In this document: positions 47,074-58,909 of the stretch, piece after piece
Layout: each line of letters opens with the position of its first letter
Numbering within the stretch: position 1 is the stretch's first letter
From: Pseudomonas citrullilanati
Lineage (GTDB): Bacteria; Pseudomonadota; Gammaproteobacteria; Pseudomonadales; Pseudomonadaceae
Assembly (NCBI RefSeq): GCF_030580855.1
Contig: NZ_JAUQOP010000021.1
Span: 30,933 to 94,932 of the forward strand
Length of the DNA stretch: 64,000 nucleotides
Reading direction: 5' to 3'
The notes under the pieces: model-generated
What the model was told of the DNA's origin: nothing
What the model saw: the letters and a program-made list of their open reading frames with translations, nothing else
Database searches by the model: none
Program-made: the position numbers and the translations under genes

Positions 47074-48045
47074 ATGCAGACTTTGTTCCCGCAGATCAAA
47101 CCCCATGCCCGGCACGATCTGGCTGTCGATGAAACCCACACGCTCTATGTCGATGAAAGCGGCTCTCCGGAAGGCCTGCCGGTGGTGTTCATTCACGGTG
47201 GCCCGGGTGCCGGCTGCGATGCCCAGAGTCGTCGCTACTTCGATCCGAACCTGTACCGCATCGTCACCTTCGACCAGCGTGGCTGCGGTCGTTCCACGCC
47301 CCACGCCAGCCTGGAAAACAACACCACCTGGGACCTGGTCGAAGACCTGGAGCGTATTCGCAAGCACCTGGGCATCGAGAAGTGGGTGCTGTTCGGCGGC
47401 TCCTGGGGCTCGACCCTGGCCCTGGCCTACGCCCAGACGCATCCGGAGCGGGTCCACGGCCTGATCCTGCGCGGGATCTTCCTCTGCCGTCCGCAGGAAA
47501 TCGAATGGTTCTACCAGGCCGGCGCCAGCCGCCTGTTTCCCGACTACTGGCAGGACTACATCGCCCCGATCCCGCTGGACGAACGGGACGACCTGCTGGC
47601 CGCCTTCCACAAGCGCCTGATCGGCAACGACCAGATCGCCCAGATGCATGCGGCCAAGGCCTGGTCCATCTGGGAAGGACGCACCGCGACCCTGCGCCCG
47701 AACCCGCTGGTGGTCGATCGCTTCTCCGAGCCGCAGCGCGCGCTGTCGATCGCCCGGATCGAATGCCACTACTTCACCAACAACGCCTTCCTCGAACCCA
47801 ACCAGTTGATCCGCGACATGGGCAAGATCGCTCACCTGCCGGGCGTGATCGTGCACGGCCGCTATGACGTGATCTGTCCGCTGGACAATGCCTGGGAACT
47901 GCACCAGAACTGGCCCAACAGCGAATTGCAGGTGATCCGCGACGCCGGGCACGCCGCCTCGGAGCCGGGCATCACCGATGCGCTGGTGCGCGCCGCCGGC
48001 CAAATGGCCCGGCGCCTGCTCGACCTGCCGCCCGAAGAAGCATGA
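47074..48045 (+). CDS. pip: Prolyl aminopeptidase (proline iminopeptidase)
   Basis: A 323-residue alpha/beta hydrolase removing N-terminal proline from peptides. HGGPGAG (41-47) forms the oxyanion region, Ser110 in GGSWGST is the nucleophile, and HGRYDVICP and DAGHAAS supply the Asp and His. Length matches the family. The ATG at 47074 has TACGGAGCG upstream. The stop overlaps the dtd start by four bases. Confidence 0.95.
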   Translation: MQTLFPQIKPHARHDLAVDETHTLYVDESGSPEGLPVVFIHGGPGAGCDAQSRRYFDPNLYRIVTFDQRGCGRSTPHASLENNTTWDLVEDLERIRKHLGIEKWVLFGGSWGSTLALAYAQTHPERVHGLILRGIFLCRPQEIEWFYQAGASRLFPDYWQDYIAPIPLDERDDLLAAFHKRLIGNDQIAQMHAAKAWSIWEGRTATLRPNPLVVDRFSEPQRALSIARIECHYFTNNAFLEPNQLIRDMGKIAHLPGVIVHGRYDVICPLDNAWELHQNWPNSELQVIRDAGHAASEPGITDALVRAAGQMARRLLDLPPEEA

Positions 48046-48479
48046 AGGGCCTGCTGCAACGGGTCCGCGGCGCCCGGGTGGAAGTCGCCGGGGAAGTGGT
48101 CGGGGCCGTGGACCAGGGGTTGCTGGTGCTGGTGGCGGTCGAGCCTGAAGATACCCGGGCCAGTGCCGACAAACTGCTGCATAAGCTGCTTAACTATCGA
48201 GTGTTCAGTGACGCCGACGGCAAGATGAACCTGTCCCTGGCCGACGTGGGCGGTGGCTTGCTGCTGGTGTCGCAATTCACCCTGGCGGCAGACACCAAAA
48301 GCGGTTTGCGCCCGAGCTTCTCGACGGCTGCGCCGCCTGCCCAGGGAGAAGCGCTGTTCGACTATCTGGTCATGCAGGCGAAACAGGTGCATGGCACTGT
48401 GGCATCAGGTAGATTCGGCGCCGACATGCAGGTCCATCTGGTCAACGATGGGCCGGTAACGTTCCTGTTACAGGTCTGA
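48042..48479 (+). CDS. dtd: D-aminoacyl-tRNA deacylase
   Basis: A 145-residue cytosolic enzyme hydrolysing D-aminoacyl-tRNAs as a dimer. The two active-site motifs [17 protein letters not shown] and NDGPVTF are visible; the first is canonical, the second is a slight variant of NxGPVT with Asp inserted. It overlaps pip (ATGA), so the two are co-translated. Confidence 0.95.
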   Translation: MKGLLQRVRGARVEVAGEVVGAVDQGLLVLVAVEPEDTRASADKLLHKLLNYRVFSDADGKMNLSLADVGGGLLLVSQFTLAADTKSGLRPSFSTAAPPAQGEALFDYLVMQAKQVHGTVASGRFGADMQVHLVNDGPVTFLLQV

Positions 48480-48800
48480 AAGCGTTTGAAACATCTTTTC
48501 AGGCGTTTTTCCGGGAGAAACTAGGAGTTTTCGCGATAAATACTTTGTTGCCCCTGATGCGTTGTCACGCGGCCTACTAGATAATCGCGCGCTACGGGGG
48601 ACCGGCATTCGCCGGTCCATTTGACTTAGGTAGAGACTTGTCCTGGACCGTTTGGGGAATCATTTTCTTCCATCGGAGTCGGAACAATGCTCGCCAACTT
48701 GGCAGGAGTGGTCCGCGAGGTCGGTTTTTTCAAAGCCGATACCCAGCAGATACGTTATCTGGCCGTTGGTTTTTTGATCTGTTTTCGGCGAGGGTTGCTC
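48480..48800 (+). other. Long intergenic leader upstream of opgG
   Basis: A 321-base gap with one clear element: the perfect hairpin GGACCGGC / GCCGGTCC at 48599-48618, not followed by a T run. An ATG at 48687 with a TCGGAGTCGG site opens in frame with opgG and would add 38 residues. I see no promoter with good spacing. Confidence 0.4.
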
Positions 48801-50570
48801 GTGATTGTTAGTCCCTGTAATGCACCAAAAATGTCTGCCAAACGGTTTAGAAACGCTCTGGTAGCGGGCTCGGCCCTGTTGTGCCTGTTCGGCGCGGGCC
48901 AACTGTGGGCATTCAGCCTGGATGATGTATCGGCGAAGGCTCAAGAACTGGCCGGGCAAAAATATGAAGCCCCGCGCAGCAATCTGCCGAACGAATTCCG
49001 CGAAATGAAATTTGCCGACTATCAAAAAATCCGTTTCCGCACCGAAAAAGCCGAATGGGCCGACCAGAAGACGCCGTTCAGGCTGTCGTTCTATCACCAG
49101 GGCATGCATTTCGATACGCCGGTGAAAATCAACGAAATCACCGCCACCAACGTCGAGGAGATCAAGTACGACCCGTCGCGCTTCGATTTCGGCGACGTGA
49201 AGTTCGATCCCAAGGCCACCGAGCAGTTGGGCTACGCGGGTTTCCGCGTGTTGTACCCGATCAACAAGGCCGACAAGCAGGACGAGATCATGACCATGCT
49301 GGGCGCGAGCTACTTCCGCGTCATCGGCAAGGGCCAGGTCTACGGCTTGTCCGCCCGCGGCATGGCCATCGACACGGCACTGCCCTCCGGCGAGGAATTC
49401 CCGCGTTTTCGCGAGTTCTGGATCCAGCGCCCGAAACCGACCGACAAGCACCTGGTGATCTTCGCCCTGCTGGACTCGCCACGGGCCACCGGCGCCTATC
49501 GCCTGACCCTGCGCCCGGGCACCGACACCGTGGTCGACGTGAAGTCGCGCATGTTCCTGCGTGATCGCGTGACCAAGCTGGGCGTCGCCCCGTTGACCAG
49601 CATGTACCTGTTCGGCGCCAACCAGCCGTCCAAGGTGCTCAACTACCGTCGCGAACTGCACGACTCCAGTGGCCTGTCGATCCATGCCGGCAACGGCGAG
49701 TGGATCTGGCGTCCGCTGAACAACCCGAAACACCTGGCCGTGAGCAATTTCTCGGTCGAGAACCCGCGTGGCTTCGGCCTGTTGCAACGTGGCCGCGACT
49801 TCAGCCACTACGAAGACCTGGATGACCGCTACGACAAGCGCCCAAGTGCCTGGATCGAACCGAAGGGCGATTGGGGCAAGGGCACCGTCGACCTGGTGGA
49901 AATCCCGACCGCCGACGAAACCAACGACAACATCGTTGCGTTCTGGAGCCCGGAAAAACTGCCTGAGCCTGGCCAGCCGCTGGACTTCAGCTACCGCCTG
50001 CACTGGACCCTCGACGAAGCCAGCCTGCATTCGCCAGACAGCGCCTGGGTCAAGCAGACCCTGCGTTCCACCGGTGACGTGAAGCAATCCAACCTGATCC
50101 GCCAGCCGGATGGCAGCGTGGCCTACCTGGTGGATTTCGAAGGTCCTTCGCTGCAGGCCCTGCCGGAAGACGCCGAAGTGCGTAGCCAGGTCAGCGTCGG
50201 CGATAACGCCGAGATCGTCGAGAACAGCGTGCGCTACAACCCGGAAACCAAGGGCTGGCGCCTGACGCTGCGAATGAAGATCAAGGACGCCAAGCAGGCC
50301 ACCGAGATGCGCGCGGCACTGGTGCGTCCATTGACCCCTGTCGAGGCCCCGGCCGCAGCGCATACCGTGACCACCACGCTGGCCAAGGCCGACAAGATCG
50401 CTCGCCAGCAAAGCGAAAAAGAAGCCGCCAAGGAAAAAACGCAGGAAGAAGCCAAGGCCGACAAGTCTGCTTCCGCCGCCGTTGAAGCGACCCCAACCCC
50501 GCAGGAACCGGAAGCGACTGAACAAGTCCTGACCGAGACCTGGAGCTATCAGTTGCCAGCCGATGAGTAA
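48801..50570 (+). CDS. opgG: Periplasmic glucan biosynthesis protein OpgG
   Basis: A 589-residue periplasmic protein needed to build osmoregulated periplasmic glucans. A signal peptide (about 1-37, ending GQLWA) precedes the MdoG domain ([20 protein letters not shown] onward). The last 80 or so residues form an Ala/Lys/Glu-rich tail. The GTG at 48801 (GCGAGGG upstream) is preferred; ATG 48831 would give a shorter signal and ATG 48687 a longer one. It overlaps opgH by eight bases. Confidence 0.93.
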   Translation: MIVSPCNAPKMSAKRFRNALVAGSALLCLFGAGQLWAFSLDDVSAKAQELAGQKYEAPRSNLPNEFREMKFADYQKIRFRTEKAEWADQKTPFRLSFYHQGMHFDTPVKINEITATNVEEIKYDPSRFDFGDVKFDPKATEQLGYAGFRVLYPINKADKQDEIMTMLGASYFRVIGKGQVYGLSARGMAIDTALPSGEEFPRFREFWIQRPKPTDKHLVIFALLDSPRATGAYRLTLRPGTDTVVDVKSRMFLRDRVTKLGVAPLTSMYLFGANQPSKVLNYRRELHDSSGLSIHAGNGEWIWRPLNNPKHLAVSNFSVENPRGFGLLQRGRDFSHYEDLDDRYDKRPSAWIEPKGDWGKGTVDLVEIPTADETNDNIVAFWSPEKLPEPGQPLDFSYRLHWTLDEASLHSPDSAWVKQTLRSTGDVKQSNLIRQPDGSVAYLVDFEGPSLQALPEDAEVRSQVSVGDNAEIVENSVRYNPETKGWRLTLRMKIKDAKQATEMRAALVRPLTPVEAPAAAHTVTTTLAKADKIARQQSEKEAAKEKTQEEAKADKSASAAVEATPTPQEPEATEQVLTETWSYQLPADE

Positions 50571-53133
50571 TACGCCAGTCAAGCCAGAGACACTCAGCGA
50601 GTACCTGGCCCATTTGCCCATGACCGACGAGCAGCGCGCCGAACTGGCGGGCTGCAAGTCCTTCAGCGAACTGCACCAGCGCCTTTCGTCGTCGACGTTC
50701 GACGCCCCCGACGAGGCCGCGCAGGCCTCGGTGGGTCGTCGCCTGACCCTGAGCACCGCCGAGGCGCTCGCGGAGGCCGAAATGCTGGGGCTCGACTCCA
50801 GTGGCCGGGTGTGCCTCAAGGCGACGCCACCGATCCGCCGGACCAAGGTCGTGCCGGAACCATGGCGCACCAACATCCTGGTTCGCGGCTGGCGGCGCCT
50901 GACCGGCCGGACCAACCCGCCAAAGCCGCCCAAGGACGAGCGCGTCCTGCCGCACGCCCGTTGGCGCACGGTGGGGTCGATCCGTCGCTATATCCTGCTG
51001 ATACTGATGCTCGGCCAGACCATCGTCGCCGGCTGGTACATGAAAGGCATCATGCCGTACCAGGGCTGGTCGCTGGTGGACCTGGACGAAGTCCTGCACC
51101 AGCCGCTGACCCAGACCGCCACGCAGGTGCTGCCGTATGCGTTGCAGACCAGCATCCTGATCCTGTTCGGGATCCTGTTCTGCTGGGTGTCGGCCGGTTT
51201 CTGGACCGCGCTGATGGGTTTCCTGGAATTGCTCACCGGCCACGACAAGTACCGGATCTCCGGCGCGAGCGCCGGCAACGAGCCGATACCCAAGGACGCC
51301 CGAACCGCGCTGGTGATGCCGATCTGCAACGAAGACGTGCCGCGGGTTTTCGCCGGCTTGCGCGCGACCTTCGAATCGGTGGCCGCCACCGGTGACCTGG
51401 ACCGCTTCGACTTCTTCGTGCTCAGCGACAGTAACGAAACCGATATCTGCGTCGCCGAGCAGCAGGCCTGGCTGGATGTCTGCCGTGAAACCGGGGGCTT
51501 CGGCAAGATCTTCTACCGTCGCCGTCGCCGCCGCGTGAAGCGCAAGAGCGGCAACCTCGACGACTTCTGCCGTCGCTGGGGCAGTGACTACAAGTACATG
51601 GTCGTGCTCGACGCCGACAGCGTCATGAGCGGCGAGTGCCTGACCAGCCTGGTGCGCCTGATGGAAGCGACGCCGGACGCCGGTATCATCCAGACCGCGC
51701 CGAAGGCCTCGGGCATGGACACCCTGTATGCCCGCATGCAGCAGTTCGCGACTCGGGTGTACGGTCCGCTGTTCACCGCCGGCCTGCACTTCTGGCAACT
51801 GGGCGAATCCCACTATTGGGGCCACAACGCGATCATCCGCATGAAGCCGTTCATCGAGCATTGCGCCCTGGCGCCGTTGCCCGGTAAAGGCGCGTTCGCC
51901 GGTGCGATCCTGTCCCACGACTTCGTCGAAGCGGCGTTGATGCGCCGTGCCGGCTGGGGCGTGTGGATTGCCTACGACCTGCCGGGCAGCTACGAAGAGT
52001 TGCCGCCCAACCTGCTGGATGAACTCAAGCGTGACCGTCGCTGGTGCCACGGCAACCTGATGAACTTCCGGCTGTTCCTGGTCAAGGGCATGCACCCGGT
52101 GCACCGGGCGGTGTTCCTGACCGGCGTGATGTCGTACCTGTCGGCGCCGCTGTGGTTCTTCTTCCTGGTGCTGTCCACCGCGCTGCTGGCGGTGAACACG
52201 CTGATGGAGCCGCAGTACTTCCTCGAACCGCGCCAGCTCTATCCGCTGTGGCCGCAATGGCACCCGGACAAGGCCATCGCCCTGTTCTCGACGACCATCG
52301 TGCTGCTGTTCCTGCCCAAGCTGTTGAGCATCGTGCTGATCTGGGCCAAGGGTGCGAAGGAGTTCGGTGGCAAGTTCAAGGTGACCTTGTCGATGCTGCT
52401 GGAGATGCTGTTCTCCATGCTGCTGGCGCCGGTGCGGATGATCTTCCACACCCGTTTCGTACTCGCCGCGTTCCTCGGCTGGGCCGCGACCTGGAACTCG
52501 CCGAAACGTGACGACGACTCCACGCCATGGAGCGAAGCGGTCAAGCGTCACGGCCCGCAGACCCTGTTGGGCTTCTGCTGGGCCTTGCTGGTGATCTGGC
52601 TGAACCCGAGCTTCCTGTGGTGGCTGGTGCCGATCGTCGGTTCGCTGATGCTGTCGATCCCGGTGTCGGTGATCTCCAGCCGTGTCGGCCTGGGCCTGAA
52701 GTCCCGTGACGAAAGCCTGTTCCTGATTCCCGAGGAATACGCGCCGCCCCAGGAACTGCTGTCGACCGACCAGTACGCCCATGAAAACCGTTGGCACGCG
52801 CTGAACGACGGCTTCATCCGGGCGGTGGTCGATCCACGACAGAACGCCCTGGCCTATGCCCTGGCGACTTCGCGTCACGGCCAGGCCGAGCCGATCGAAT
52901 GGCTGCGGGTCGAACGCGTTCGCCACGCCTTGAAGGTCGGCCCTTCGGGGTTGAACAACGGCGAGCGCCTGGCGCTGTTGAGCGACCCGGTGGCCTTGTC
53001 CCGCCTGCATGAGCAGGTCTGGAGCGAGGCGCATCCGGAGTGGTTGGCGGCGTGGCGGGCATCGGTCAAGGCCGACCCCCATGCGCCGTTGCTACCGCTT
53101 CAGCCGGTGAGCGTGCAGCCTCAAGTGGCCTGA
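50563..53133 (+). CDS. opgH: Glucan glucosyltransferase OpgH
   Basis: An 856-residue inner-membrane GT2 glycosyltransferase that polymerises and exports the glucan backbone. It has a cytosolic N-terminal region (1-140), membrane helices from about 145, and a catalytic domain with [14 protein letters not shown] and the RRWCHGN motif. Further helices and a cytosolic C-terminal region follow. It is co-translated with opgG and ends at a strong terminator. Length is normal for pseudomonads. Confidence 0.96.
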   Translation: MSNTPVKPETLSEYLAHLPMTDEQRAELAGCKSFSELHQRLSSSTFDAPDEAAQASVGRRLTLSTAEALAEAEMLGLDSSGRVCLKATPPIRRTKVVPEPWRTNILVRGWRRLTGRTNPPKPPKDERVLPHARWRTVGSIRRYILLILMLGQTIVAGWYMKGIMPYQGWSLVDLDEVLHQPLTQTATQVLPYALQTSILILFGILFCWVSAGFWTALMGFLELLTGHDKYRISGASAGNEPIPKDARTALVMPICNEDVPRVFAGLRATFESVAATGDLDRFDFFVLSDSNETDICVAEQQAWLDVCRETGGFGKIFYRRRRRRVKRKSGNLDDFCRRWGSDYKYMVVLDADSVMSGECLTSLVRLMEATPDAGIIQTAPKASGMDTLYARMQQFATRVYGPLFTAGLHFWQLGESHYWGHNAIIRMKPFIEHCALAPLPGKGAFAGAILSHDFVEAALMRRAGWGVWIAYDLPGSYEELPPNLLDELKRDRRWCHGNLMNFRLFLVKGMHPVHRAVFLTGVMSYLSAPLWFFFLVLSTALLAVNTLMEPQYFLEPRQLYPLWPQWHPDKAIALFSTTIVLLFLPKLLSIVLIWAKGAKEFGGKFKVTLSMLLEMLFSMLLAPVRMIFHTRFVLAAFLGWAATWNSPKRDDDSTPWSEAVKRHGPQTLLGFCWALLVIWLNPSFLWWLVPIVGSLMLSIPVSVISSRVGLGLKSRDESLFLIPEEYAPPQELLSTDQYAHENRWHALNDGFIRAVVDPRQNALAYALATSRHGQAEPIEWLRVERVRHALKVGPSGLNNGERLALLSDPVALSRLHEQVWSEAHPEWLAAWRASVKADPHAPLLPLQPVSVQPQVA

Positions 53134-53138
53134 TACGC

Positions 53139-53175
53139 AAAAAGCCCCGCTTCTGCAAGGAAGCGGGGCTTTTTG
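53139..53175 (+). terminator. opgGH rho-independent terminator
   Basis: Stem AAAAAGCCCCGCTTC / GAAGCGGGGCTTTTT with loop TGCAAG. It begins six bases after the opgH stop. The A run on the other side means it may also work for minus-strand transcripts. Confidence 0.95.
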
Positions 53176-53213
53176 TTGGGCGTTGTTCAGGACGGGTCGG
53201 CGGTCAGGCCGCC

Positions 53214-53305
53214 ATCGCGAGCAGGCTCGCTCCCACAGGGGGGCCTGGACGGAGCAGTTATATTCGCAACACCCCCGATCCCGTGGGAGCGAGCCTGCTC
53301 GCGAT
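53214..53305. repeat. REP inverted pair
   Basis: Copies at 53214-53236 and 53283-53305 with the GAGCAGGCTCGCTCCCAC variant in both arms, between convergent opgH and the first HBM receptor gene. Confidence 0.86.
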
Positions 53306-53331
53306 GGCGGCGGCACATCCAGCCTGTTCCC

Positions 53332-55248
53332 TCACACCTTGAACCGCGCCACCAACGTTTGCAAATGAACCCCCAGCCGTGCCAGTTCGGCGCTGGAGGC
53401 GGCGGTCTCTTCGCTGGCGGCGGAGGTTTGTTCGGAGACGTCCCGCACGTTCAGCACGCTGCGGTTGATTTCTTCGGCGGTGGCGCTTTGTTGTTCGGCG
53501 GCCGCGGCGATCTGCTGGTTCATCGACTGGATCGCCGACACGGTGCGGGTGATGTTCTCCAGGGAGCCGCCGGCGCGGCGGGTCAGCTCGACGCTGCTGT
53601 CGGTCAGGCCGCGGCTGTTGTCCATGATCGTGGCGACCTGCTGGGTGCCGTTTTGCAGGCCCTGGATCAATTCCTCGATCTCTTCGGTGGACTTCTGGGT
53701 GCGCTGGGCCAGGCTGCGGACTTCGTCGGCCACCACGGCGAAGCCTCGGCCCGCTTCACCGGCGCGGGCGGCCTCGATCGCGGCGTTGAGGGCCAGCAGG
53801 TTGGTTTGCTGGGCCACGGACTTGATCACGTCGAGCACGCTGCCGATCTTGTCGCTTTCGCGTTTCAAGTCACTCATGGCGTGGGTGGAGTTGCCCACTT
53901 CAAGGGCCAGGCGCTCGATCTGGGCGATGGCTTCACCCACCACGCGCTCACCCTCGCGGGCCTGCTGGTCGGCGGCGACAGCGGCTTCGGAGGCTTCCTC
54001 GGCGTTACGCGCGACTTCCTGCACCGTCGCGGTCATCTCGTGCATGGCGGTGGCGACCTGGTCGGTTTCCACTTTCTGGCTGTTGACCCCGGCGCTGGTC
54101 TGTTCGGTGACGGCGGAGAGCTGCTCGGCGGCGCTGGCGATCTGCGTGACGCCTTCGCCGATGCCGCCTATCAGTTGCCGCAGGCTGACCACCATCCGTT
54201 GCAGGCTGCCTTGCAACTGGCCCATTTCGTCCCGGCGGCGGACGTCGAGGTTCTGGCTCAGGTCGCCGGAAGCCACGCGTTCCAGGGCGACCAGGGTTTG
54301 TTGCAGGGGCACCACGATCTGCCGGGTGATGAGCCAGGCGGCCAGCAGACCGAAGGCCAATGCCAGGAGGGTGACGATGATCAGCGTGCTTTTTGCGGTG
54401 GCCGTTTCTTCGTTGCGTTTCTCGGTCTGCGAGGTGGTCAGGTGATTGTTCAGGTCATTCAGGCGAGTGTCCTGCTCCATCATTTTCTTCAGCGCGGAGG
54501 CGGTGGCGACCTGGGAATCACGGAACTGGCTGACTGCCGCGCGATAGGCTTTCATCGATTCGTTGGCCTGTTGCAGGTTGGCGGCGTGCTGCTCCGGCAG
54601 TTTTCCCGGCAAGGCTTCAAGGTTTTTCAGGACATTGTCGATGGCGTCCAGGGCCGGCTGTTCGGCATCGGCCTTGCCGCTATAGGTGTAGCCGCGAACC
54701 TGGTAGCGGGCCTGCTGGATCAGCTTGCTCAGCTCAACCACCTCGTTGAATTGCGTAATGCTGTCGCCTTGGCGCAGGGCGTTCTCGACGTCGGTCACCT
54801 TGGCCACGGCATTGTCGGCGTTGGCGCCAAGCTTGGAGCGGGCCGATTCGCGATTCTGCGTGGCCTGGGTCATGTCGGCAAAGGCGCGTTTGTATTCGTC
54901 GAGATTGCTCAGTTGCTGGTTGAGCAAATCCTGGTCCGCCGGTCGCACGAATCGCGTGAGGGCCGCTTGCAGGTCCCCTTGCAACTGGCCCATCAGCTCG
55001 GTCACGGCGGCCGGGCCTTGTTCGCCGCGGCGCATCTCATAGTCGAGGCGGGCGACACGCAGGTCCTTGGCCAACTCGTTGAGGCTGGCGATGGACGCTT
55101 GTTTGTCGGCGCGGCTGATCACGCTGCTCAGGCTGTTCCAGCCGGCGAGGGTGCTCAGGAGGGTCATGAACAGCACCAGGCCGAAACCGAAGCCCAGTTT
55201 GCGATTGACGCTTACATTTCCCAGCTTCTCGGTCAGCCAACTGAACAT
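53332..55248 (-). CDS. Methyl-accepting chemotaxis protein, HBM-type (copy 1)
   Basis: A 638-residue receptor with a membrane helix (about 18-38), an all-helical periplasmic region of HBM type (about 40-285; VRGYTYSGK in the middle), a second helix (about 295-318), HAMP and a signalling domain. Start ATG 55248 gives [10 protein letters not shown]; the frame upstream is the tail of the neighbouring region. The signalling block (residue 362 to the end) is 271/277 identical to the copy upstream, while the sensor half is much more diverged. HBM receptors bind organic acids or other small ligands. Confidence 0.92.
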   Translation of the reverse strand: MFSWLTEKLGNVSVNRKLGFGFGLVLFMTLLSTLAGWNSLSSVISRADKQASIASLNELAKDLRVARLDYEMRRGEQGPAAVTELMGQLQGDLQAALTRFVRPADQDLLNQQLSNLDEYKRAFADMTQATQNRESARSKLGANADNAVAKVTDVENALRQGDSITQFNEVVELSKLIQQARYQVRGYTYSGKADAEQPALDAIDNVLKNLEALPGKLPEQHAANLQQANESMKAYRAAVSQFRDSQVATASALKKMMEQDTRLNDLNNHLTTSQTEKRNEETATAKSTLIIVTLLALAFGLLAAWLITRQIVVPLQQTLVALERVASGDLSQNLDVRRRDEMGQLQGSLQRMVVSLRQLIGGIGEGVTQIASAAEQLSAVTEQTSAGVNSQKVETDQVATAMHEMTATVQEVARNAEEASEAAVAADQQAREGERVVGEAIAQIERLALEVGNSTHAMSDLKRESDKIGSVLDVIKSVAQQTNLLALNAAIEAARAGEAGRGFAVVADEVRSLAQRTQKSTEEIEELIQGLQNGTQQVATIMDNSRGLTDSSVELTRRAGGSLENITRTVSAIQSMNQQIAAAAEQQSATAEEINRSVLNVRDVSEQTSAASEETAASSAELARLGVHLQTLVARFKV

Positions 55249-55381
55249 GTTGATACTCCCCTCGAACCATTTATTGGTCTTGTGAGAAGAGTATCGACCA
55301 TGCAATGACGATCTGAAGGAAATCGGCCGTTGTATTTCCAGGGCGAGGACGCGAGCGCCTTCGCCCTGGCGCGTTTCGATA

Positions 55382-57298
55382 CTAGACCTTGAACCGCCCC
55401 ACCAACGTCTGCAAGTGCACGCCCAGCCGCGCCAGTTCGGCACTGGACGTGGCAGTTTCCTCGCTGGCGGCCGAAGTTTGTTCGGAGACGTCCCTCACGT
55501 TCAGCACGCTGCGGTTGATTTCTTCGGCGGTGGCGCTCTGTTGCTCGGCGGCCGCGGCGATCTGCTGGTTCATCGACTGGATCGCCGAGACGGTGCGGGT
55601 GATGTTCTCCAGGGAACCACCGGCGCGGCGGGTCAGCTCGACGCTGCTGTCGGTCAGGCCGCGGCTGTTGTCCATGATGGTCGCGACCTGCTGGGTGCCG
55701 TTTTGCAGGCCCAGGATCAATTCCTCGATCTCTTCGGTGGACTTCTGGGTGCGCTGGGCCAGGCTGCGGACTTCGTCCGCGACCACCGCGAAGCCACGGC
55801 CCGCTTCACCGGCGCGGGCGGCTTCGATCGCGGCGTTGAGAGCCAGCAGGTTGGTTTGCTGGGCCACGGACTTGATCACGTCGAGCACGCTGCCGATCTT
55901 GTCGCTTTCACGCTTGAGGTCGCCCATGGCGGCGGTGGAGTTGCCCACTTCAAGGGCCAGGCGTTCGATCTGGGAGATGGCCTCGCCCACCACGCGTTCA
56001 CCCTCGCGGGCCTGCTGGTCGGCGGCAACGGCGGCTTCGGAGGCTTCCTCGGCGTTGCGTGCGACTTCCTGCACCGTCGCGGTCATCTCGTGCATGGCGG
56101 TGGCGACCTGGTCGGTTTCCACTTTCTGGCTGTTGACCCCGGCGCTGGTCTGTTCGGTCACGGCCGAAAGTTGTTCGGCGGCGCTGGCGATCTGCGTGAC
56201 GCCTTCGCCGATGCCACCGATCAATTGGCGCAGGCCCACGGTCATGCTCTGCATGGCGCGCTGCAGCTGGCCCAGTTCGTCGCGGCGCGCGGAGGTGAGG
56301 TTGTGGGTCAGGTCGCCAGCGGCCACGCGCTCGGCCACTTTCAAGGTCGCACCGAGCGGGCCGACGATCTGCCGGGTGATGAACAGCGCGGCGATCACGC
56401 CGAACAGCAACGCCAATGCGGCGGCGACGACCAGAACGGTCTTGGCCTGGGCGGCGTCATGGTCGCGCACGGCGGTCTGGGACACGGTCAGTTTCTGGCT
56501 GGCGTCGAGCAACACATCGCCTTGCTCTGTCATGCGCTGGAGCGCGGCGCCGGTGTCGAGCTGGGAGTCGCGGAACTGGCTGACCGCCGAGCGGTAGGCG
56601 TTCATCGAATCGCTGGCCTGCTGCAGGTTGGCGGCGTGTTCCTCGGGCAACTGGTCCGGCAGGCGCGCCAGCAGCTTGAGGACGTTGTCGATGGCGTCGA
56701 GGGCCGGCTGCTGGGCCTCGCTCTTGCCGCTGTAGGTGTAGCCGCGAACCTGATAGCGAGCTTGCTGGACGGCCTTGCTCAGGGTCACCACGCTGTTGAA
56801 CCGGGCCACGCTGTCGCCTTGCAACAGCGCGTTCTCCACCTCATTGACCCGGGCGACGGCGTTGTCGGCACTGGCGCCGAGTTTGCTGCGGGCGTCTTCG
56901 CGGCTGACAGTGGCGCGGGTCATCTGAGCGAAGGCGCTTTTATATTCGGCGACAGCGGCCAGTTGCTTGTCGATCAGCGCGACATCGTCCGGTTGCTCGA
57001 TCAGCTGGCGGGCGGTCTTGAGCCCCGCGTCGAGCTTGCCCAGCAGATCGTTGACGGCCTGCGGACCGTTTTCGCCACGGGAGCTGTAGTAGTCCATGCG
57101 TGCCAGGCGCAGGTCCTTGCTCAAGCTGCTGAGTTCGGAAATGAACCCCAGTTTGTCGCCACGACTGATCACATTGCCCAGGCCGTTCCAGCCGGTGAAC
57201 GCGATCATGAGGGTCAGGAACAGCACCAGACCGAAGCCTGCGCCGAGTTTGCGATTGACGCTGACATTTCCCAGACTCTGGGCGAACCACTGGAACAT
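55382..57298 (-). CDS. Methyl-accepting chemotaxis protein, HBM-type (copy 2)
   Basis: Also exactly 638 residues with the same layout ([19 protein letters not shown]). It is a tandem paralogue of the downstream gene, separated by 133 bases. The location next to rsmE-tatCBA is that of PA5072 (McpK, a 2-oxoglutarate receptor) in P. aeruginosa. The sensor half differs from copy 1 by many substitutions, so the ligands may differ. A GCCGATAA element lies upstream. Confidence 0.92.
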   Translation of the reverse strand: MFQWFAQSLGNVSVNRKLGAGFGLVLFLTLMIAFTGWNGLGNVISRGDKLGFISELSSLSKDLRLARMDYYSSRGENGPQAVNDLLGKLDAGLKTARQLIEQPDDVALIDKQLAAVAEYKSAFAQMTRATVSREDARSKLGASADNAVARVNEVENALLQGDSVARFNSVVTLSKAVQQARYQVRGYTYSGKSEAQQPALDAIDNVLKLLARLPDQLPEEHAANLQQASDSMNAYRSAVSQFRDSQLDTGAALQRMTEQGDVLLDASQKLTVSQTAVRDHDAAQAKTVLVVAAALALLFGVIAALFITRQIVGPLGATLKVAERVAAGDLTHNLTSARRDELGQLQRAMQSMTVGLRQLIGGIGEGVTQIASAAEQLSAVTEQTSAGVNSQKVETDQVATAMHEMTATVQEVARNAEEASEAAVAADQQAREGERVVGEAISQIERLALEVGNSTAAMGDLKRESDKIGSVLDVIKSVAQQTNLLALNAAIEAARAGEAGRGFAVVADEVRSLAQRTQKSTEEIEELILGLQNGTQQVATIMDNSRGLTDSSVELTRRAGGSLENITRTVSAIQSMNQQIAAAAEQQSATAEEINRSVLNVRDVSEQTSAASEETATSSAELARLGVHLQTLVGRFKV

Positions 57299-57329
57299 GC
57301 TGTTACTCCCTAGCCGCGCTGATTTTGTT

Positions 57330-57337
57330 TTATCGGC
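57330..57337 (-). promoter_or_regulatory. FliA-like -10 element of HBM receptor copy 2
   Basis: The minus strand reads GCCGATAA about 32 bases before the start codon, with a second GCCGATA just upstream. The -35 region is not convincing. Confidence 0.35.
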
Positions 57338-57410
57338 GCTGTATCGGCCTGTCGGCGGGGATCTGTAGCCATGAACTGAAGATCATGCGCCGGCTGGCTG
57401 GGGATGGGCG

Positions 57411-58118
57411 TCAGAACAGCCGTGCAAGCAGCGCCGTGACCGCAGTCTCGACCCGCAGGATGCGCTCGCCCAACTGCACCGGCTGCAGGCCGGCCTTGGC
57501 CAGCAAGTCGATCTCGTAGGGGATCCAGCCACCTTCCGGGCCGATGGCCAGCGTCACCGGTTCCGTCAGCGCCCGGGGGCAGGGCGGGTGGTTGCCCGGG
57601 TGGCCCACCAGGCCCAGGGTGCCTTCGGTGATGGCCGGCAGGCGGTCTTCGACGAAGGGCTTGAAGCGTTTCTCGATGATGATTTCCGGCAGTACGCTGT
57701 CCCGGGCCTGCTCCAGGCCGAGGATCAACTGCTCGCGAATGGCCTCGGGCTCCAGGAACGGCGTTTGCCAGAAGCTCTTTTCCACCCGGTAGCTGTTGAC
57801 CAGCACCACCCGCGGTACGCCCATGGTGGCGACGGTCTGGAACACCCGCCGCAGCATCTTGGGGCGCGGCAGGGCCAGCACCAGGGTCAACGGCAGCTTG
57901 GCCGGTGGCGGTTGATCGAGGCTCACCTGCAATTCCGCTTCGCAAGCTTCCAGGCGCAGCACCTGGGCCGTGCCCATCAAGCCGCCGATGCGCCCGACCC
58001 GCAGGCTGTCGCCGACGGCGCTGCGGTGGACTTCCTGCATGTGGGTCAGTCGTCGATCGCTCAGGATCACCCGGTCCGGCCCAATGAAGTCGGCCTCTTC
58101 GAGCAGCAGCAGGTTCAC
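57411..58118 (-). CDS. rsmE: 16S rRNA (uracil(1498)-N(3))-methyltransferase
   Basis: A 235-residue SPOUT-class enzyme methylating N3 of U1498 of 16S rRNA. The C-terminal knot motif [17 protein letters not shown] and [20 protein letters not shown] are intact. It overlaps tatC by four bases (ATGA), so it is the last gene of the ubi-his-tat-rsmE series. The gap before the HBM receptor gene contains its possible promoter. Confidence 0.95.
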   Translation of the reverse strand: MNLLLLEEADFIGPDRVILSDRRLTHMQEVHRSAVGDSLRVGRIGGLMGTAQVLRLEACEAELQVSLDQPPPAKLPLTLVLALPRPKMLRRVFQTVATMGVPRVVLVNSYRVEKSFWQTPFLEPEAIREQLILGLEQARDSVLPEIIIEKRFKPFVEDRLPAITEGTLGLVGHPGNHPPCPRALTEPVTLAIGPEGGWIPYEIDLLAKAGLQPVQLGERILRVETAVTALLARLF

Positions 58119-58909
58119 GCTTGGGTCGCTGGCGGATGGTCGTCGTGGTCGTCAACGGCCTCGTCTTCCGGGTGCTCGCTGCGTTTGCGAACCAAGCCGC
58201 CGAACAGCACGCCGATCTCGAACAGCAGCCACATCGGCACGGCCAACAGGGTCTGGGAGAAGATGTCCGGCGGGGTCAGGATCATACCGACCACGAAGCA
58301 GCCGATGATCACGTACGGGCGGATCTTCTTCAGATACTCGACGTCAACGACGCCGATCCACACCAGTAGCACCACGGCCACGGGGATTTCGAACGCCACG
58401 CCGAAGGCGAAGAACAGCGTCATGACGAAATCCAGGTAGCTGGTGATGTCGGTCATCATCTCCACGCCCGCCGGGGTGGCGGCGGCGAAGAACTTGAAGA
58501 TCAGCGGGAATACCAGGAAATAGGCGAAGGCCATGCCGGTGTAGAACAGCAGGATGCTGGACACCAGCAGCGGCACGGCGATGCGTTTTTCGTGCTTGTA
58601 CAGGCCAGGCGCGATGAAGCCCCAGATCTGGTGCAGGATCACCGGGATCGCCAGGAACAGCGAAACCATCATCGTCAGCTTCAGTGGCGTCAGGAACGGT
58701 GACGACACATCGGTGGCGATCATCGTCGCGCCGGCCGGCAGGTACTGGCGCAGCGGCGTGGAGACGAAGGTGTAGATCTGCTGGGTGAAGGCGAACAGCC
58801 CGGCGAAGATGATGAAGACCGCCGCGACGCAGCGCAGCAGGCGCGTGCGCAGCTCGGTGAGGTGCGATACCAGCGGCATCGGCTGGTCATGCTCTGGGAT
58901 ATTGCTCAT
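58115..58909 (-). CDS. tatC: Sec-independent translocase subunit TatC
   Basis: A 264-residue inner-membrane protein with six predicted helices, the receptor for twin-arginine signal peptides. The N-terminal [16 protein letters not shown] and the [19 protein letters not shown] segments are canonical. The C-terminal tail is charged ([19 protein letters not shown]). It overlaps tatB and rsmE by four bases each. Confidence 0.97.
   Translation of the reverse strand: MSNIPEHDQPMPLVSHLTELRTRLLRCVAAVFIIFAGLFAFTQQIYTFVSTPLRQYLPAGATMIATDVSSPFLTPLKLTMMVSLFLAIPVILHQIWGFIAPGLYKHEKRIAVPLLVSSILLFYTGMAFAYFLVFPLIFKFFAAATPAGVEMMTDITSYLDFVMTLFFAFGVAFEIPVAVVLLVWIGVVDVEYLKKIRPYVIIGCFVVGMILTPPDIFSQTLLAVPMWLLFEIGVLFGGLVRKRSEHPEDEAVDDHDDHPPATQA

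Noticed and set aside
48687..48800. Upstream ATG of opgG as the true start
   Set aside because: It would put 38 extra residues, including a charged stretch, before the signal peptide; the GTG at 48801 has a better ribosome site and resembles family starts. Kept as an alternative only.
50281..53082. 933-codon minus-strand open frame opposite opgH
   Set aside because: Same cause. Its Arg/Gln/His-rich sequence resembles no protein family, and opgH on the other strand is fully conserved.
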